From Straminergon stramineum (lineage: Eukaryota; Streptophyta; Bryopsida; Hypnales; Calliergonaceae): 64,000 bases of DNA. Below the pieces are notes generated by a model that did not search any database, had not been told where the DNA came from, and saw nothing but the letters and a program-made list of their open reading frames with translations. Positions 36,501-49,127 of the stretch are shown here, piece after piece (positions within the stretch are counted from its first letter, which is position 1; every line of letters starts with the position of its first letter). Position numbers and translations under genes: made by a program. The DNA lies in the NCBI GenBank assembly GCA_963920665.1, contig OY987268.1, forward strand, positions 12,836,501-12,900,500. The letters are read 5' to 3'.

Positions 36501-37368
36501 ACTATAGGTAGCTGCATCAAATGCAATAGGCAAAATATCATCTGATGGATTTGGATGCTGGAATAAGTACATATCACGTGCTATATCATGACAACACTTC
36601 AAATCCAAAAGCAATTCGCGAAAAGTTTCTTTGTTTTGGAGTTGAAATATAGCTGAATGACACCATTGATCTTGTTGAGTGCAATTTTCCCCCACAATCT
36701 CTACTTTCTTTTGAAGATAACACAATTCTTGAAAAATAGATTCGAATTTGAGATCCTCAGTTGCACATGACAACATTTTTTCGATCTCTTTCATGGCTAG
36801 TATGAGCTTGCCAAAAAGATGTACACATTGGTTTTTATTCAAGACTTTCATCTCCGCAGATGCGTGCATATTCTTCAAGCATTTCTCAAGTCTTGGAATA
36901 TCATTGCACAACCTTTTAGAGTACTCACTTTGCACTTGTAAGAAATCCTTGCCTTTCCTGCAAAGAATTGAAGGAATATTGTTAATGAGACGTCTTCCTA
37001 GCACTTACAAAGAGCCATTATCCAATGACATTGAATAATTGAATCAAGCATGTTCTACAATTGAAACTTTATTGAACATTAATAATAGAATTGTCTATCA
37101 ATTGAAATTAGGGTACAAAATTATGGGTTAGATCATATACATCAATGCTTAAAACAAGATTGGTTGTAGAACTCTAAGTAAATCAAATTGAAAACTACAC
37201 AAAGAAATTAGGATTTTGAACAATACTCAATTCTGACATGTAATTTTCAAATCACCAACACTTCCAAAATAATATTTAGGCTCACCGAGTAGACCATGCA
37301 ATATCCATGAATTTCCAAAAGGTTGCCATTGTAAAGAAGCTAGCCATGAGCGTCAAAAAGCGTGCCAT
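31793..37368 (-). CDS. Kinase-NB-ARC-LRR resistance-like protein (4 exons)
   Basis: Probable intracellular immune receptor. The inferred exons are 37368-37286, 36957-35382, 35236-34193 and 34000-31793. Introns of 328, 145 and 192 bp start GTGAGC, GTATGA and GTAATA and end in TTTGCAG, TGTGCAG and ATGCAG, and the phases fit exactly, giving about 1636 residues. The ATG has an in-frame stop upstream and the context AATGGC. Residues 1-235 are helical, without a signal peptide, perhaps a HeLo/RPW8-like bundle (inferred). The kinase (about 240-517) has a glycine loop GAGVYTS (245-251), Lys261, Glu276, HLD (361-363), DLKPDN, DYG (389-391) and SPE (421-423). The catalytic residues are kept, but Leu replaces the HRD Arg (non-RD type). 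The NB-ARC has GMGGIGKTT (588-596), LLILDDV (kinase-2 with final Asp, TIR-NLR-like), an ILTTR motif, GLPLSLKVMG and MHD (870-872). Exon 4 is a linker plus about 25 LRRs ending at a TAA where Cys is expected, so the product may be truncated. No transcript evidence is available. Confidence 0.85.
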
Positions 37369-37456
37369 TTCAATCGTCAAGTAGAGTAATATATTAAAAT
37401 TCTACAAGAGCTGCAACCAAATCAAAAGAAAATAAATCAAAAAGTAACATTTCACC

Positions 37457-37467
37457 TTATAAATATA
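37457..37467 (-). promoter_or_regulatory. Possible TATA box of the resistance-like gene
   Basis: TATATTTATAA on the minus strand lies about 90 bp upstream of the proposed ATG at 37368. AT-rich DNA makes chance matches common, so this is only a candidate. Confidence 0.25.
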
Positions 37468-37469
37468 GC

Positions 37470-38878
37470 GAGATCCCAAGACGATATCAAATTACCAATA
37501 TATTAAAAATTGTCTCATATAGAGAGCCATATCAAAGCCAACAAGCAATTCCTATATTTACTAAGTACTATACAATAATAATAATAAGTTCAAAGAACCC
37601 ATATTTGCATCCACTTTTCAAGGCCCATGCCATAATCTTAAAATTATAATTTGTAAATATTTCATGAACAATTTTATGATATACATCATCTCTATAAAGA
37701 ACCTAAGAGAAACACAAATAGGACATGATTGTATTTGTCTCTTGAAACTAAAATGGCATACTAAAATTTGCTACAACATACATTAGTGGACTAGTAATTT
37801 GACAATGAGCATCTCCCGATCAAATTTCATTTCACCATGTACATGTTATGATGCTCAAATACAACACCATCCAATCCAAATACATGACAATTTTGTGACT
37901 TCTCAAACATATTCGAGGCAAAGGAATGAATCAAATTAGGAGTACCATAGGAATATCATTAGACCCAAATCGACACGAAGATAAACTTTTGCCCTTGTAT
38001 ACTCAAATCAAGTAAATGTGAATGACTTTCTTTCCCAATACGACAAATGTTTGGCATCTTGTATTTGAAAATGAGAATTTTTAGAGCATATGAACAAAGC
38101 TAAAGAAGTTGACTACTCAATTTCCTTTGTTGCATTTGCATTTGCATTCTAATGTACAAAGTGAACATGATGACAATTAATGCTTCAAGGTAATGTCTCC
38201 GTATTGGAAAGCCAAACCTTCAATTGACCAACAACAAACAATTCAAAGTAGGGATGCTTTGAAAAACTTGTCAATACAACTTCAAAAATTCATAACTATT
38301 TTCACAAGTTCCAAGAACAAAGCTAAAAGTGGGTTGAATGTGACTTCTATTTGTATGCATATACATTTGGAAAAAGAAAGTTTTAATTTTCAAGGCAAGT
38401 GCAAGATAAAACATGGTACCTTTCAAAGTGTTCAAGTCTATCCTCCACCTAGTATAATCTCATTAAAATTGTATTACAAAGTGATGACTGCCTCTGGACT
38501 ATAGCTATTGCCTTTATCACTAAAATATGTGCACCAAAAAGTGACACTAGAAAGCATTATTCAAAACAAAATGATATGACTTTTCAATATCTTTGAATCA
38601 AAGACAAAATGGATGATGCCCCAAAGGCAACATTTGCATAGTTTACCATAGGATTCTAAGTTTATTTGTAGCAAACATCAATCTCTATGAACAAAATCAA
38701 AGAAAATTTTCAAGTGGAACATTTAAATCAATGTTGCAACTGGTTGTATCAGTCTCCGTTATACACCACTCAATATCCTTCATCTCACAACCATGCACTC
38801 AACGACATGCAATGCCATGGAATTTGAGGAAATTAAAAATGCAATGCTTGACAAAGAGAATTTGAAGACTTACCTTAC
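37470..38878. other. Upstream region of the resistance-like gene, nothing assigned
   Basis: The sequence is AT-rich with a short AAT microsatellite near 37576. No open frame with a recognisable domain and no terminal-repeat element was found. It probably contains the promoter region of the gene at 37368. Confidence 0.45.
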
Positions 38879-39350
38879 CTTGCAAGTAATAAGACTTCCA
38901 ATCTCAAGCCATGTCAAAGATCACTTGGTAAGTCCTTCCTTCCTTGTAATTGATTCCATTTCAAAAAAGCCTCCAAAGACTTCTTCTTGACCAATAATAT
39001 CCTAAATGAAGATACATAGAAAGTCAAGGGAATATTCCGCTACAGACCCCCATTTCTAAGTGGATGAAATCACTTGAATGGCAACAAAGTCTCAAACAAG
39101 ATCACTCCTTCAATGAATGAATGCTTGTGGATGAAAATATTATTTCAATGCATATCAGATCTGCATCCATTGTAGAAAATTGTTGCATCATAAGAGACCC
39201 AATATCAATGAAAAATGAAGTTTTGCTTTCACCACCATTCTTCACAAGAATTCCTTGCCAATGTAATCCAAAGTTACCAATGTTCACACTCCTCTCAAGC
39301 TCTTCTTGTGAGAGGTCTAAATCCTCCATCACTGCAACCATTTCCAAGTT
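38879..39350 (-). pseudogene. Possible decayed exons of unknown family
   Basis: On the minus strand, 39001-38879 is bordered by an acceptor-like TTTAG and a donor-like GTAAGG. It reads DIIGQEEVFGGFFEMESITR..., with one internal TGA, and ends ...LEIGSLITCK. Upstream, 39347-39102 reads ...LSQEELERSVNIGNFGLHWQ... and ...FFIDIGSLMMQQ... . The shared QEE and IGSL words suggest two related, eroded exons. They could be 5' remains of another gene copy or chance. No family was recognised. Confidence 0.3.
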
Positions 39351-39420
39351 TATTCATCCCATTAGCATCACAACTATTCATTTGCTAAGCCAACTTCTTC
39401 CTCCAATTGGCAATTGATCA

Positions 39421-41634
39421 TTGCATATTATGGGACTCAATGTCATGACATATTCTATTCAACAAATTCACCCATGAAAGAACAACAACCTTCTATTGAC
39501 AAGCTTTTGTAGAACAACGACACAAAGGTAATGAAGTGCAACTCAAATATCATTCCTAGAACTAGTATACAACTACAAGCAAAACCTACTATTAGCTACT
39601 AAACCTACTTGCAACACAAGTGCCAAACACACATGAGGCAAACACAAGAGCCTATCAAGACTAAGAACATCTAGAACAAGACTTCTAAGATGCAAAATCT
39701 GAAAACAACATTGTAAGTCTTGCTAAAACGTGTTTGTTCAAGTGATACCCAAACCCAATCTAGTGATACCAAGTCTTGGGAGTTTCTCAATAGTTTTATC
39801 CGCAAAGGAAAATTTCTTACCAAATATCCCATTTTCATCAATAAACAAAAACTTGCTTTGAGTGAGTTGGTGCAAAATTCAAGATCCATCTTTTCATTTA
39901 ATAAACAGTTGGAATGTCGTTTGCATCTTTGAAAGATGCAAAATTGAATGTCAATTTTAATTCAATTGGCGGTGCCTATTCTCTTACTTTGCCTTCCGCA
40001 AAGTTGCCGGGATGAAAGAAAGTCTTGGTACCCCAATCCTCGTGCTGCACAGACGCACAATGAATATAAATGAATAATTGAAATAAGAAATGAGAGTGGT
40101 ATGCTACCTAGGATCAAGCTAGCTAGAAGAACATAAATAACTCAAACGCATGAAGGTTGCCTATGAATCCACAATGTTATCATTTCCATCTTTTCAGCAC
40201 AAAATCGAGACCTAATCTAGTATCAATAGATGAGAATGTTAACAAAAAATTTAAAATTTGCATTCTATGGTTATGGTTTGAAGGAAATGGAAAACTTCAA
40301 AGCCAGGATGAACACCGAGGGTGTTTCAAAGGATCAACCTGGATGCATAATGAATAACTTGCTGCAAAAGTTAGGACCTAGTTTGTGAAGTGAAACAAAA
40401 GAAGTGGACTCTTAGACACGGAACTCAAATCAACATATTAGGAATGGCGTCAAGATCATGCAAACATTCTTCAGCAGTAGAGATGGTGGAACGGAGCCCA
40501 CACCATCATATTTAGGAAAGAAATAAATTTGCAATGTATGCAAGACTATGGGTAACTATTGTTGAATTGTTAAAGACTCGTTTCTCATGGGCAATCTTTT
40601 GTTTTTTCAGCATGTAAGGCCTCTCATTTATAATGCCAGGATCATGTTACAATGCAACTGATCAACCAAAAGTTTCAAGATTCAATGAAATGACCTAATA
40701 TTTAGTCTCATAACCTTCTCAAGGCTTTGAGCTCTTCAAGGTTATTTAGACCATAATGGTGATTTTACTTCCAAGGTGCTAGGATTTCATTCTAATGCAT
40801 GGTATGCTCTTATTCACACATCAAAAGCCCAACAATTCCACATACTAAATATGAGAAAGGATTACATAAGAATTGTCCAAGACTTATCTCTCATTAAGTT
40901 ACCAATCCCACACTTCTATAACACGCATAAAGCTTTCTCACTCATAATTTTGATAATGTCGCCGAGGTACTAAGGATCCATCAAAAGTCCTGCAATTCAA
41001 AGTGCTTTCTCGAAAACTATCAAGACATGTACGATGGGATTCAGGAATGAGTCACTACTTGCTCTATCAGTTTGCCATTCAATTTTCTTAACCCCTTAAG
41101 GACCAAATGGTGTTTTTAGCAGCGTAGCGATTTCAAGTAGCTTACTACGAATGGAATTTTTTTTTTTTTTCTTTGAAATTTTCACACAACATGTGCTCAA
41201 GGAGTAACTTTAAGGCCCAACAATTTTCATAACATTTGAATACATGATTAAAAAATTATTGTATGATATGTAGTTTTTATTGCTCAACGGGCAGCTTGGG
41301 TAGCAAAAAAAACTTCTTTAAAAATTATTTTTTTTTAAAATAAAAATTTGAAATTGGTTTTTTGGATTTATGTATTCTAGAGAGCATTGAATCATTCCAT
41401 TTTGATTGATGAGATGAAAGTTATGAAGAGTTTTAGTTGTGGGTAGTTATGGAATCTCCAATCTAAAATAAATTTTGAAGACCTCTATTTAACTCAATTT
41501 TCAATATTTTTGGAAAAAAATAAAAACTTTAGGTGCAAATTGTTTATTACAAAATTACACCATTGGGATTGACATTTTTCAATTCTACAAATAAATTGTT
41601 CACAATTTAGTATTTTGAATCATTCTCCTGAGGG
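39421..41634. other. Gene-free region
   Basis: No gene, RNA or terminal-repeat element is recognised. Short open frames on both strands near 39700-39930 overlap each other and show no domain. Confidence 0.45.
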
Positions 41635-41905
41635 GACATTTGACGGCTCTAAGAGCCCATTTTAGGGTTGTCCCTTGCATTGTTCCCTGTGCTGCCAGAA
41701 ATTGAGAACCAGTCTATAATGGATCGAATTTTTGAATTTTTCGAATATTTAAAAAAAAAATTCCCAACACTTTCTAAAAAGTGTTGATAAACTTCAAGTT
41801 GAATTAAAAACTATATTGTTTTCTGAAGTGCCACTGCTGCTATGGCGAGTTCTCATAGCTTAGGAACTCAAGATAACTTGCGGGCTCCTGGAGCCCTCAA
41901 ATTTC
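41635..41905. mobile_element. 271-bp inverted-repeat element
   Basis: The left arm at 41635-41658 (starting GACATTTGACGGCTCTAAGA) matches the complement of the right arm at 41882-41905 (starting GAAATTTGAGGGCTCCAGGA) at about 20 of 24 positions. Each arm is itself partly palindromic (GGCTC..GAGCC). No TSD was identified and no empty site exists in the window, so the MITE assignment is tentative. Confidence 0.4.
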
Positions 41906-42399
41906 ATCTAATGCTATTTCTTTCTACTTACTAACTCTTTCCTATATGTTATATAATTCCAAATAATCTAAAAAAATTTAAGCATGTAGCCAACTTGACT
42001 TGAAGAATGAATCCAAAGAGTTACAACCATTTTGGACATTTTTTCATAATAATCTAACCTTGTGAAATGCAGCTGCCCAGGGTTTTGCAGGGCCCTAAAA
42101 AAGCTTTTTGTCAATTTAAATGCTAATATCTTGCCATGTACACGGTGAAAATTTCTGAAAATTTTTCTACATCTTCTCAAACCAACGTAATACAAGATCC
42201 TATGGTTACATGTGCCCCCAAAATGTATTTTTCTAAAATTTGGTACTCGTACTAAAAATAGCAATTTTAGAGCATGTTTGGTGAAAACATAATGAAATAC
42301 ATTTAAAGAATAATCTCTTCCATCCATGGACGCTTAGAAGCACTGAAATCTACAGCCATGGCTGTTCTAGTGCTGTTCTAGTACCAATTTTCAAGCAGC

Positions 42400-42960
42400 C
42401 TAACGCAGGGAACCACGCTCAGACTCCCACTTGAACACATGTTCAGTGCGCATACCTTACTTACTACGGTGAGCATCCAAGAGCACCCAGGTTCGTCTAT
42501 CTCGCTTGTAAGACACTCTCCAGCGACGAAATGACACAACACAGAAGTGCTACTCCACAGGCAAGAAGAACGTCACAGGTACGAGAGCACTCCCTCATCT
42601 TCTTCCTCCCTGTGTGCATGGGACGCACTTCCGAAACGCCGGAGCTGAAGAACCGCCAACAAACTGATGCAGAGGGGCAAGAAAAACTTAAGCTTGCTGT
42701 AGAAAAGTTGGAGAGGCTGCTGGGGTTTGGGGGAGACGATGGGCATCGTCAGAGGAGCCTGGCACGATGGGGGCCAATGGGGAGCCTGACATGATGGGCG
42801 CGTACCTGTGGTCAGGAGTGGCTGTACTGGCACCCGTAGTGGCGGACTTGCAGACGAGAATAAGGTTGCGTGAGGACCACGCACAGGGGGGCCCAGCCAG
42901 TGTGAAGTACCGTACGCTGGGGTCAGATTCATTAGACCCCATACCGAAAGCATTTTTTTT
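42400..42960. other. GC-rich patch in AT-rich DNA
   Basis: Base composition changes sharply compared with both flanks. Overlapping open frames on both strands (about 87 codons plus, about 126 codons minus) have no known domain. The patch ends with a small hairpin, GGGGTCAGATTCATTAGACC plus CC. It could be an inserted element fragment or an old gene end, but no terminal repeats were found. Confidence 0.4.
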
Positions 42961-45067
42961 TCGGTTTATTTTCCTCTGGTTAACTCGATATAGGATTTCT
43001 ACAGTAGAGTTTCATTCTACAGGATTTGGAATATCTTATGACCTTTAGCATAGTTGAGAATATTCTATGGCTTTTAGTACTTTCGTTTCACAATATTATT
43101 GGCACCTAGGGCTTTATCAATACTTGTGATTTTACTACTACTCATGGCTTTGGGTTCATGGTTTTTTTGAGGATTCCGATTGTTTTATTAATGTGTTTTC
43201 CACTATTCAATTATGTCATGTTATAATTTTTGAAAATTTCATTAGATGCCATATTTATTTATATTTTGATTTAATTTTTCATGAATCTAACCCTAGCGTA
43301 GGGTAGTTTGGATGTGGTAACTTAGTGTACACTAGTGTGCCTTGTGCCATTGGCGCGATCAAAATAAATGTAAAGTAATTTTCTAATTTTTTAACTCATA
43401 AAAACTTTGAAATTCAATAACTTTCATTATGTAGGTTCAAATGCCATAAAACAAGCAAATTTCTTTTCAAAATCTAACAATGTAGATGCTTAAGGAACCT
43501 TCTTATTAGTATGCTTACCAATTTTGACTATAAAACTTTATAGGAGTTGTGAGATTATAACAAGAAAAATGTACATATCCTATTTTTTGTATGATGCCCC
43601 TTCGCACAATATTTGAGAAATTTGCATATAAGAGTTTGAGGGGATTGGAGGTGACATGAACAACTAAAAATTCTAATAGCACACTAAAATGCACTTCCAA
43701 AAAACTTAAGTTCAAATGAAGAGCTACTAAATTCATTACACAATTCACCTTGCAATTGTTGAAATGCGATTTTTTTCAGAAGTAGAAATTGCAAATAACT
43801 CCAAATCAACACTTGAATGTTTAAATTTTCAATGGAGAAAACCAAAAAAAAATACTTTACTCTTTCCAATGGGACCATTTTCAAAGCAAATGGATAAAGA
43901 CAATTTTATAGGTCTCAAATCAAGTGAAATTGGAAAACTTTGTTGAAGGCCAGGAAATGAAGTATAATGGCAAGCTTTACAATTCACTAATGGTACATAC
44001 ATGCCTTTGAAGACCTCTCCAAAATCAAATAATTACCTTTTTCAATGAAAAATTAAAGTTTTCAATGATTCACCTTCAAAATTGCCTATAATTTTTGTTT
44101 GAAATGGTTAAAGGAATATAATTGTCCATACCAAAAAAAACCTAAAGTATTAGATCGACCATATAGAGTCAATTGGGCTATTAGGGGTTAAAGGATGCTG
44201 CAAGCCCTACAAGCAATTTGAAAGTCAAAACCTGAATTTCCATGTAGTTCTTGATTTCAAATTCTTTTGAGATTTACTATAAAAAATTTGCTTCAAGAAT
44301 CTACTTCTTATTTCATTTTCATTTTTTTCAAAATGATGAAATTTAGACTTCTTGTGACACTTTGAAGATAGCATCTTGAAAGCTCAAATCACCCCTCTTT
44401 TGAATTATTTCTATCAAATTTCTCTTGGCGTGAGCTCTAGCAATACAACAATTTACACCGCGATGTTTTGTCACTATTATTTCCATTTTTTCAATAGATA
44501 TTTTATAAGATTTAAAACATTTTGTAATTTCTATGATTTTTACAAATTTATATTTTTTAAATCATATAAAATTCAATTTGATGTTTTTAATTATGAAGAA
44601 AAAATGAGGATAAATCGTGCATGTGAAAAATATCAAAATTTTGAAATGTGTATTTTAACTACTTAAACCCTTGTCTGAAGACAACATGGCACCTCTAATC
44701 CTGCCTGAATCACTTTGACCATGAACTACTCACATTAAAAAGGGACTTTGTATGAAAAGAAATGAAGTCATCACACTGGATGCAACTAGTATGTGGGTGC
44801 AAATTTCAGAATTTCATTTACATCTAATGTGGAAGCCTGAAATTGGAGTGATCTCACTAATTTCTAAATCGAGTTCTTTCCTTTTTTAAGTCTTTAATTG
44901 AGAAGTCATTCTCTTATCGTAGTATTGTTGTCTGTTCCCGCCAGCTTTGATAAATTTTTGTATGAAACTTCAGGGTGACTGTATTGTACTTTAATTTATC
45001 ATACTGTACAGGCTTGACTGAGCTGTGGCATTTGAACTTCCACACTTGCTAAGCTTAAGCTTTCAGT
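42961..45067. other. Gene-free AT-rich region
   Basis: No feature is recognised. A 96-codon frame at 44376-44666 is very rich in Phe and Tyr, as expected of chance frames in T-rich DNA. Confidence 0.45.
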
Positions 45068-45077
45068 TACTTCCTAA

Positions 45078-45130
45078 AAGTTTTTTTGTTTTTTTTGAAA
45101 CAAATGAAACTAGTTCCATTGCAGAAGGAA
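45078..45130 (-). mobile_element. 53-bp LINE 3' stub with 10-bp target duplication
   Basis: A T-run followed by GAAACAAATGAAACTAGTTC resembles the tail of the LINE family at 2683 and 48673. It is flanked by perfect TACTTCCTAA repeats at 45068-45077 and 45131-45140. Almost the whole element was lost by 5' truncation at insertion. Confidence 0.6.
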
Positions 45131-45140
45131 TACTTCCTAA

Positions 45141-46007
45141 GTTAAGTTAGACTCGGTCCTTGCAGGTCAGCCATTGTAGATTTTGTGCTGAAAACATTCC
45201 TTTGTACATGTGATATTAAGTTACCTGATTTTGCTGTGGCCTAGGGTGAACTTCCACATTTGAGGAATTAAAGCTGGAAGCACAGGGGTTCAACTATCAT
45301 TTATTTTAGGCAGTGCAGAAAGCATAATCACTGGAAGGATGGAGCTATTTCTATCCATGTGAATGGATAAAATTTACAATTTATGGATGAAGTTTTTTTA
45401 TTCATCCAGAATGGTGTACAGTCATCCAAAAGAGAGTGATATTGTCTTAAGAATGGGTAGTAAATTAGTGATTTCATCCATTGAAAAGCAAGAATATTTT
45501 GCCAAATATTCTCTCTAAAAAAATTCATTGCTTTTTAGCAAAAATTCACTCCAAAAAACAACCCTATAGAAGCACTACTTGCACTTGAAACCTGGTTAGA
45601 AAAGTTATTTTCGTGGAACTTTAATACTTCTTCTTGTCATGTAGGTTTGATTCACCTCTTACTCCTCAAGTCAACCCTTAAAGAACATTTCATATTTGGA
45701 CTTGGTCAAACTTCATTAAATGTCAAGCCTAAGGTGTATGATTTATTTTCAACAATGTTAAGCATTTCAGCATATGTCTGATTGAATCATGGTGGGGGGC
45801 ATAATTTTCTCCGGTCAAGGAATAGAAATAATGAAGATTGCACTCTTTTTTGCTAATTTTTTTATCAAACAAGCTTGGAATTAGAAGAAATTCATCCTTC
45901 AAGCCCAGAGGCATATTTTGAGCAGAAATTGTGAAAAATTGCTACTTTTTAGGGCAGCGAGAAAAAAATGAAAAGAAAAAGTTTTTTTCCAGAAGTTAAC
46001 CATACAA
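45141..46007. other. Spacer before the right duplicate
   Basis: No gene was recognised. Because the left copy starts at the window edge, part of this stretch may also be duplicated further left, outside the window. Confidence 0.4.
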
Positions 46008-48672
46008 ATTTGTACTAGACCACTATGAGAATGTGTGGAAAAAAGTTCAGAACCTTTGACCGCACGGATTGAAAGATTATAATGTTGGAGGTTAGAAGAA
46101 TAAGTGTTTTTTTCAACCTTGCCCAATGGGGCCAACATCCTTTAACTCCTCCTAGAGTGAGATTTTTACACTACAGATGGTTATTTTTTGGACATTTGCA
46201 TCTTGTATCATGTAAGCTATATATACTTGCCAAAATTTAGAAGTAAATGTGGAGTTTTCCAAAAGCTACCCAATTAAGAAAAATAGTTTAGGGCAGCATA
46301 ACTTTTGATCCAGGCACCCAATCGGAAAAAAATGATATTCCCACTTAGGGCTACATGTTCACACTTTGTATCAAAATTTGAAGAACATCCAATCAAAATT
46401 GACTTCATAGGAACCTCCACAGATTCTCAATTGTTTGTTCAATGGACAATTGTCCTCTAGGAAGTAAGGAAGTGTATATTATAGTTTGACTTGTTCTTGA
46501 TGTATATACAAACCTATTTTCAAAAAGGACAAAACTAAAAATTGATCTTAGCAACTTCATTAGGTGACAATTTGTTATTTGCCACACAATAATGAAGTTA
46601 CTAAGACCACATCATATCCCCCTCATTTATGAAAATAGATCACCCTATCTTGCACAAATGGGATTGGAGTTGGAAACATGTTGTATACCTTATGAGGAAA
46701 GAGACACCAATAGAATTGTCAAAAAATTACAACCTTGATTGTAGATATTGATGTGGGTTGAGAAAAGCACAATATTTCTAACATTTGTTACAACAACATG
46801 ACAAAACAAAAATCTCAAAAACTTGGTGTTGGTAGTAAGAGAACTACATCTAATTGTATCCCAAGAAGCAATTGAGCAATGTTCCTACCAACCCCTAGAA
46901 GACCAAGTATCCCCTTAGGACACTACAAAGTTTAGTTAGGTTCCTATGATCTCAATTTCTAATGTGATTTTGTTGAAACTTTTTTTGAAGATAGAAAAAT
47001 ACATTAGCTTTTGGAGAACATATTTTTATTCCAATCAATGCTTGAAAGTAAAAGTTATGCCACTTGAGTCCAAAACAAAGATCATTGTAAAGTACATAAA
47101 TGTCAAAATAAAAATTTTAAATTTTTATTTCTCATAGAATGTTTTTTTGTCTATATGAAAAGATTCAATTCATTATAATTGGGACTTGTAATGAGAAAGT
47201 TATAGGCAATCTAAGCATCTTCTTGAAAAAATAACTTATAGGATTTATTTTTTAATGTAATTTTCTTCATTTTTTCCAAAAAGAATTTTTTCACACGGTT
47301 AAGTTTCCTTGCATTGCTAGAACAATCTCACTATTGGGATTATTGTATTTCAATTCCATCTTAGAGTTATTAATGATTTCAATTTTTGTTCAATCTCAAA
47401 CCTATATTCTACTTAACAATTTTTTAGAGAATGAAAATTGAGTGAATTTTTTTGAATTTTTTTCTTAAACTTCCTATTCAATTTCATAACAATTTTTTTG
47501 CTTAATTCAAAATTTGTAGTACAAAAAATCGTAGTTGAAAAGATTCAAAGTCAAAAAATTTAGTCTCGGAAGGAGCAAAAAACTTGTTTTCTTCACTTGA
47601 AATATGGATAGATATCTTGCAATCTTTGTGGTCAAAGTTTTTGAAATTCTATCACACATTCTTAAAATTGTGTAGTGCAAGATCCTACAATTAGATATGG
47701 TACAAAATAAATTTTCAAATTTTTGCATCTTGCAATAGAAATTGAGTGCTTTTTGCCAAAAGAAAAAGGTCTTAATTCTTAAGGGGTGAAAATACTTTAA
47801 TTCTTTGTTGGAAGTCAAGAGAGTCGCTATTCTAAATTCTCTTTTTAGGAATTATTTGAAGACTATGTCTGAATAAACTATGAAAAATCAAAGTGCCAAA
47901 AAACAACCGCGGGCTCTTATTCTAGGCTCTCATGCATAGAGACAAATACTTTATTTTTACACAAGAATTTGTAGGAGAAGAGTAGAAAAGACCACAATTA
48001 GGTGCAATTACCTTAGCAAAGAAACAATCATCCTAGACCTCTAAGAGAAAGATTACCAAATAAAATTAACCTCAAATGCTCATGTTTCAAGGATGCGAAC
48101 CAGAATCACTCACCTTGCTCCTGGAAATTTGAAGCTCCTCCAGGTTTCCAAGCCTTGACATTGAGCAATGGAGACAAAAGATTTGAGCATTCACAAACAA
48201 TAAGCTGAGTTGATAGTCCAAAAATTACGGTTCAACTTCAGTAAAAACTAGAGCAAATTGGAAGCATTAAATCAAGGTGTTCGCGGCATCCGTACCTGCG
48301 AGATTTTCTTTTTCTTTTTTTTTACCTGTCAGATTCTTGATATCCGGCTTCTTGGAAGCTTATAGTCAATTATAATAACCTTCGTAACATAATTTGATAA
48401 GTATTAATTGTTCATTTCATTGCTCAATTCATTGTTCCATTTCATTGATTCATTACAAAAAATCTGAACCCTGCAAAAGGCAGTTTCAGTTTCAGCACCC
48501 CTGCAGTGCAAATACAGAACAAATTTAAAATATTAATTAATTAATTAAATTTCAAATTGCCAATCTGGTGTGGCACTAGTAGCTGTCCCGGTAGCTTTGT
48601 TCTCAGGCTGCTCCAAACCAGCTACAGTGGTGCTCAAGAGATTTTATTCATTTCCTCAAACCTGTTATTTTT

Positions 48673-49111
48673 TTTTGAAACACATGGACAATTTCCATTG
48701 ATAAGGGGGAAATGTACACAGAACCAGAGGACAAGTCCTCGGCGGCAATTTTTAAGTTTTACGAGCAAAGCAAAATTTTATTTTTTATTTTTTTTCTCAA
48801 GGCAAAACAAGGAACAGGGCAAGGGAACTGCAGGGTCCCAACCAACCAGGACCAACACAATCCAGGTCAGGAGAGAGACAGGCCGGAAGCCTAAGCCACC
48901 CGGGAGGAAGGGAGAGAGAGGCCGAAGGCCTCTCAAGAGATGCATTCCATTTGGGGATGATTCAACTTCCAATGCACCTAAACCCCAAAAAATCAAACTG
49001 AAGCCATGTGATGTCTAAACGATGGAGAAAAATGTTGACCATGTCAGGATAGAGCTCACACAAATTCGCTGTTTTGAGCCATGCCACCCGAGGACCAGGC
49101 CTCATTGTTGA
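48673..49111 (-). mobile_element. LINE 3' end, partner of the 2683 insertion
   Basis: The same 16-bp TSD (48657-48672 and 49112-49127), T-run and tail motif are present as in the left duplicate. The copy is shorter because the nested LINE is absent and about 50 bp near 49090 are missing. Its interior carries an additional T-rich run near 48780 that is not in the other copy. Confidence 0.82.
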
Positions 49112-49127
49112 CAAACCTGTTATTTTT

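Noticed and set aside
42531..42953. Overlapping open frames on both strands in the GC-rich patch
   Set aside because: High GC lowers stop-codon frequency; neither translation shows a domain or a gene structure.
48557..49018. 153-codon frame
   Set aside because: It lies across a LINE 3' tail inserted in reverse orientation; the translation is of untranslated retroelement DNA.
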